Positions 61,281 through 64,000 of a DNA stretch of 64,000 bases are shown piece after piece (within the stretch, counting starts at the first letter, position 1; every line of letters begins with the position of its first letter). The notes below the pieces were generated by a model. The model saw only the letters and a list, made by a program, of their open reading frames with translations. It was not told the DNA's origin and made no database searches. Both the position numbers and the translations under genes were made by a program. The stretch lies in the NCBI RefSeq assembly GCF_022879595.1, contig NZ_CP084267.1, positions 248,001-312,000 on the forward strand, given 5' to 3'. The stretch is from Caballeronia sp. Lep1P3 (GTDB lineage: Bacteria; Pseudomonadota; Gammaproteobacteria; Burkholderiales; Burkholderiaceae).

Positions 61281-62033
61281 ATGGTCGCAAAAGCATTCAT
61301 TATTCACTCGCGCGTGGCCGGTCTCGCATCGCTCGGCGCGTGGGCGCTGGTTTCAGGCTGCGCGGCGCATCGGCCCGTTGCTGACACCGCGCCGCAGGAC
61401 ATCGCGCCGCCTCAAAACGAGCGCGAGCCGGTCGCGTCCGCGCCGCAAGCGTCGAATTCCGTGGATGCTCAAGACGCGCGGCAAGCTCGCACGCCGCTCG
61501 CGGACGACGCCCGAGCGGGATTCCACGAGGTCGGCGAGGCGTCGTATTACAGCAGCCGGTTTCAGGGCCGTCGCACGGCAAGCGGCGAACGCTACGACAT
61601 GCACGCGCTCACGGCGGCGCATCGCACGTTGCCGCTCGGGTCGTACGTGCGCGTGAGCAACCTGTCGGGGACCAAGTCCGTCATCGTGCGAATCAACGAT
61701 CGCGGTCCATTCACGAAATCGCGCGTGATCGATTTGTCGTTCGCGGCGGCGAGTCTCATCGGCTTGCAGCACGCCGGGCGGGCGCAAGTCGTCGTGGAGC
61801 CTGTCCGCTCGGCCGAGTCCGTCGAGCCTGCGGAGTCCGTCGGGTCCATCCGGCCTGTCTCGCTGCAACTCCGGCAACCGGCGTCCGCGCTCGCGACGAG
61901 CGCATCGGTCAAGCCGGTGACGCTGCATATATCGCACGGAAGGCGTGCAGCGCACGCGGCGCATGCAACGCACCCAACGCACGCGACCCACACCGCGCAC
62001 GCGCGTCACCGCACGGCGCGGCACAAGCACTAG
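61281..62033 (+). CDS. rlpA: RlpA-family septal lytic transglycosylase with His-rich tail
   Basis: A 250-residue lipoprotein (lipobox VSGC, Cys27). The RlpA double-psi barrel is at about 80-175: GEASYYSSRFQGRRTASGE, then TAAHRTLPLG and INDRGPFTKSRVIDLS. The usual C-terminal SPOR domain is absent; instead there is a Ser/Glu-rich linker and a 32-residue tail with about 11 histidines alternating with Ala/Thr. It may cleave denuded peptidoglycan at the septum. An upstream TTG at 61251 is less likely than the ATG at 61281. Confidence 0.88.
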   Translation: MVAKAFIIHSRVAGLASLGAWALVSGCAAHRPVADTAPQDIAPPQNEREPVASAPQASNSVDAQDARQARTPLADDARAGFHEVGEASYYSSRFQGRRTASGERYDMHALTAAHRTLPLGSYVRVSNLSGTKSVIVRINDRGPFTKSRVIDLSFAAASLIGLQHAGRAQVVVEPVRSAESVEPAESVGSIRPVSLQLRQPASALATSASVKPVTLHISHGRRAAHAAHATHPTHATHTAHARHRTARHKH

Positions 62034-62106
62034 TTCGCGCGGCGGGGCGGATACAATGCGGCGGCGCGCAGCATCGCGCGTCCCGCCGAGTCATCCGATC
62101 CGACAC

Positions 62107-63150
62107 ATGAATCCAACGTCCCGGGCCTTTCTCCTCGGCCCGCTTCTGAAGCGCGTCTCGCGGTCTTTCTATCTGACGCTGCGCATCCTGCCGCCCGCGA
62201 TGCGCGATCCCATCGGTCTCGCGTATTTGCTCGCGCGCGCCGCCGACACCATCGCGGATACATCGCTCGTCTCGCCCGAACGCCGCCTCGATCTGCTGCT
62301 CTCGCTGCGCGCACAAGTGAACGGCGCGCCCGACGATGCCGCGCTCGCGCGCATCGCCGATGATGTCGCCGGCCAGCAGACGCAGCAGGACGAGCGCGTG
62401 CTGCTCGAATCGCTCGGCGCCGCGTTTGCGATTCTGCGCGACCTGAACGCCGCCGACCGCGACGCCGTGCGCGACATCGTGACGACGCTCACCACCGGCA
62501 TGGAGTTCGATCTGCGCACGTTCCCCGATGAAACGTCGGGCCAGATCGCCGCGCTCGAACGCTTCGACGAGCTCGACCGCTACACGTATCTCGTGGCGGG
62601 ATGCGTCGGCGAATTCTGGACGAAGATGACTTACGCGCACATGCCGGGCGCCCTGAAAGCCGCGCCCGACGCGATGCTCGCGCGCGGCGTGCGCTTCGGC
62701 AAAGCCTTGCAGATGACCAATGTGCTGCGCGATTGCCCGCGCGATCTGCGCATTGGCCGATGCTATCTGCCCGCCGCGATGCTCGCGCGTCGCGGGCTCG
62801 CGCCGCACGATCTGCTCGCGCCCGATGCGTCGTCGCGTGCGCAGCCGGTGCTCGCCGATCTGTTGCGCACGACGCTTTCGCTGTTTCAGGACGCGATCGA
62901 TTACACGCTCGCCATTCCGCCGGGCGCCGTCCGTCTGCGCCTCGCGTGCCTGTGGCCGATCATGATCGGCCTCGACACGCTCGTCCTGCTCGCGCGCAAC
63001 CGCGCGTGGCTCGACCCGGCGCAGCCCTCGAAGGTTCGCCGCAACGACGTTTATCGGATCATGGCGGTGTCGCTGCCGCTCGTCGCATCGAACGCGATGG
63101 TGCGCGCATGGGCCGCGCGCCGCGTGCGCGCAATCGAAGCCGAGCTTTAA
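62107..63150 (+). CDS. Squalene/phytoene synthase family protein
   Basis: A 347-residue prenyl synthase. The first aspartate motif DTIAD is at 47-51 and the second D-x3-D at 209-213 (LRDCPRDLRIGRCYLP). It condenses two prenyl diphosphates; family members make squalene, phytoene or act in hopanoid synthesis. No other terpenoid gene is nearby. It overlaps the convergent LysR gene by 4 bases (TTAA). Confidence 0.88.
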   Translation: MNPTSRAFLLGPLLKRVSRSFYLTLRILPPAMRDPIGLAYLLARAADTIADTSLVSPERRLDLLLSLRAQVNGAPDDAALARIADDVAGQQTQQDERVLLESLGAAFAILRDLNAADRDAVRDIVTTLTTGMEFDLRTFPDETSGQIAALERFDELDRYTYLVAGCVGEFWTKMTYAHMPGALKAAPDAMLARGVRFGKALQMTNVLRDCPRDLRIGRCYLPAAMLARRGLAPHDLLAPDASSRAQPVLADLLRTTLSLFQDAIDYTLAIPPGAVRLRLACLWPIMIGLDTLVLLARNRAWLDPAQPSKVRRNDVYRIMAVSLPLVASNAMVRAWAARRVRAIEAEL

Positions 63151-64000
63151 CGCCGCAATTCCGCGATGATGCGTTCCGCAAGGAAATCGCACGGCGGGCG
63201 CCGCGACGCCGCGCTGCGCGCAAGCACCACTTCGAGCGCGGCGATTTCCGGCAAACCCTGCGCCTGTCCGAGTAGCGTGAAATGCGACGGCACCGCGCAC
63301 TTCGCGAGCGGCGCGACGGCGAGGCCCGCTTCGGCCATCGTCAAAAGACCGAGCAGGCTCGGACTCTCGTAAGACGTGCGATAGCCGATGCGCGCGCGCT
63401 CGAGACTTCGGATCGCGTTTTCGCGCGCGACGCTGCCGGGCAGAAACACCGCGATCGGCAACGGCCGTTCGCGCCAGATTTCGTTCGCGCCCGGCGCGGC
63501 GGCCCAGACCATCGGCTCGTGACGCAGGAATTCGCCGGTGATGCCCTTTACGCGCGTGGCGCAGACGAGATCGACGGCGCCGTCTTTGAGCATCGGCGCG
63601 AGCGCGGCGCTCGGCAGTCCGACGACCTGTATCTCGACCTTCGGATACGTCGCCGAGAATTTCTTGAGAATGGGCGGAAAGAGCGACGACGCGTAGTCGT
63701 CCGGCACGCCGATCACCACGCGCCCGGTCACGTCGGGGCGCACGACGGCGGCCCACGCCTCGTCGCGCAGCGCGATCATGCGGCGCGCGTAGGTGAGCAG
63801 CACTTCGCCGTCCTGCGTCGGCACCACGCTGCGCGGCTTGCGCACGAACAGCGCCTTGCCGAGCGCCGTTTCGAGCGTCTTGATTTGCATGCTGACCGCC
63901 GATTGCGAGCGATGCACGAGCTCCGCCGCGCGGCTGATGTTGCCGGTGTCGGCAACGGCGACGATCATCGAAAGGACGTCGAGGTCGAGCGTTTTGCTGG
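63147..64000 (-). CDS. LysR-family transcriptional regulator (N-terminus outside window)
   Basis: The frame runs in from the right edge (KTLDLDVLSMIVAVADTGNI) with the LysR helix-turn-helix (SRAAELVHRSQSAVSMQIKT), followed by the periplasmic-binding-like effector domain. At least 284 residues are visible; the start codon lies beyond 64000. The internal ATG at 63968 is too far into the DNA-binding domain to be the start. Convergent with the phytoene/squalene synthase gene. Confidence 0.92.
   Translation of the reverse strand, partial: SKTLDLDVLSMIVAVADTGNISRAAELVHRSQSAVSMQIKTLETALGKALFVRKPRSVVPTQDGEVLLTYARRMIALRDEAWAAVVRPDVTGRVVIGVPDDYASSLFPPILKKFSATYPKVEIQVVGLPSAALAPMLKDGAVDLVCATRVKGITGEFLRHEPMVWAAAPGANEIWRERPLPIAVFLPGSVARENAIRSLERARIGYRTSYESPSLLGLLTMAEAGLAVAPLAKCAVPSHFTLLGQAQGLPEIAALEVVLARSAASRRPPCDFLAERIIAELRR

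Noticed and set aside
1..64000. CRISPR arrays, tRNA or rRNA genes, insertion sequences, prophage
   Set aside because: No repeated spacer structure, cloverleaf sequence, transposase or integrase frame, or terminal inverted repeats were found.

Overview
The window is about 64 kb of GC-rich DNA (roughly 65%) with tightly packed operons, many ATGA start/stop overlaps and gene families typical of beta-proteobacteria. Gene content and order (cyo operon, caa3 oxidase with fused subunits I+III, narK1K2GHJI-narXL, DUF3079, NudC, RlpA) point to Burkholderiaceae, most like Paraburkholderia/Caballeronia; this placement is inference. I see no rRNA, tRNA, CRISPR array, insertion sequence or prophage.

Layout. 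1-2.1 kb: edge-truncated serine hydrolase and a degenerate UbiB-like protein. 2.1-5.5 kb: a leftward catabolic operon (ring-cleavage cupin, MFS importer, SDR, IclR regulator). 5.6-9.5 kb: cyoABCD quinol oxidase with a clear terminator. 9.9-20.1 kb: a secreted protein, then a leftward operon of seven genes (TPP enzyme, enolase-superfamily enzyme, internally duplicated membrane protein, gluconate-dehydrogenase-type small subunit, GMC oxidoreductase, SDR, GH15) preceded by a MarR regulator. 20.4-25.9 kb: divergent caa3-type oxidase operon ending in a triheme lipoprotein cytochrome c. 26.2-30.7 kb: Tat-exported tyrosinase, two tandem secreted paralogs, PRISE-type reductase and DUF488. 30.9-44.4 kb: nitrate respiration locus (two NarK transporters, NarGHJI, NarX/NarL, a nitronate-monooxygenase-like flavoprotein). 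44.5-52.9 kb: small unknown proteins, alcohol dehydrogenase, a duplicated glycosyltransferase-like protein, an alpha/beta hydrolase fused to a LuxR HTH, a ferritin-like diiron protein and MarC. 53.0-58.1 kb: sugar-acid operon (L-arabinonate-type dehydratase, RraA-like protein, MFS importer, LacI regulator) with twin LacI-type operators. 58.1-64 kb: NudC, a small unknown, GST, DUF899, RlpA, phytoene/squalene synthase and an edge-truncated LysR regulator.

Together the central 39 kb is a respiratory region: a quinol oxidase, a cytochrome c oxidase and a nitrate reductase, interleaved with dehydrogenases that could feed them. The most unusual items are the caa3 oxidase, whose subunit I lacks the usual D-channel glutamate and K-channel lysine and whose Mg site is also altered; a seven-gene oxidation operon carrying an unrecognised two-fold repeated membrane protein; and a shared promoter layout in front of narK and narG.
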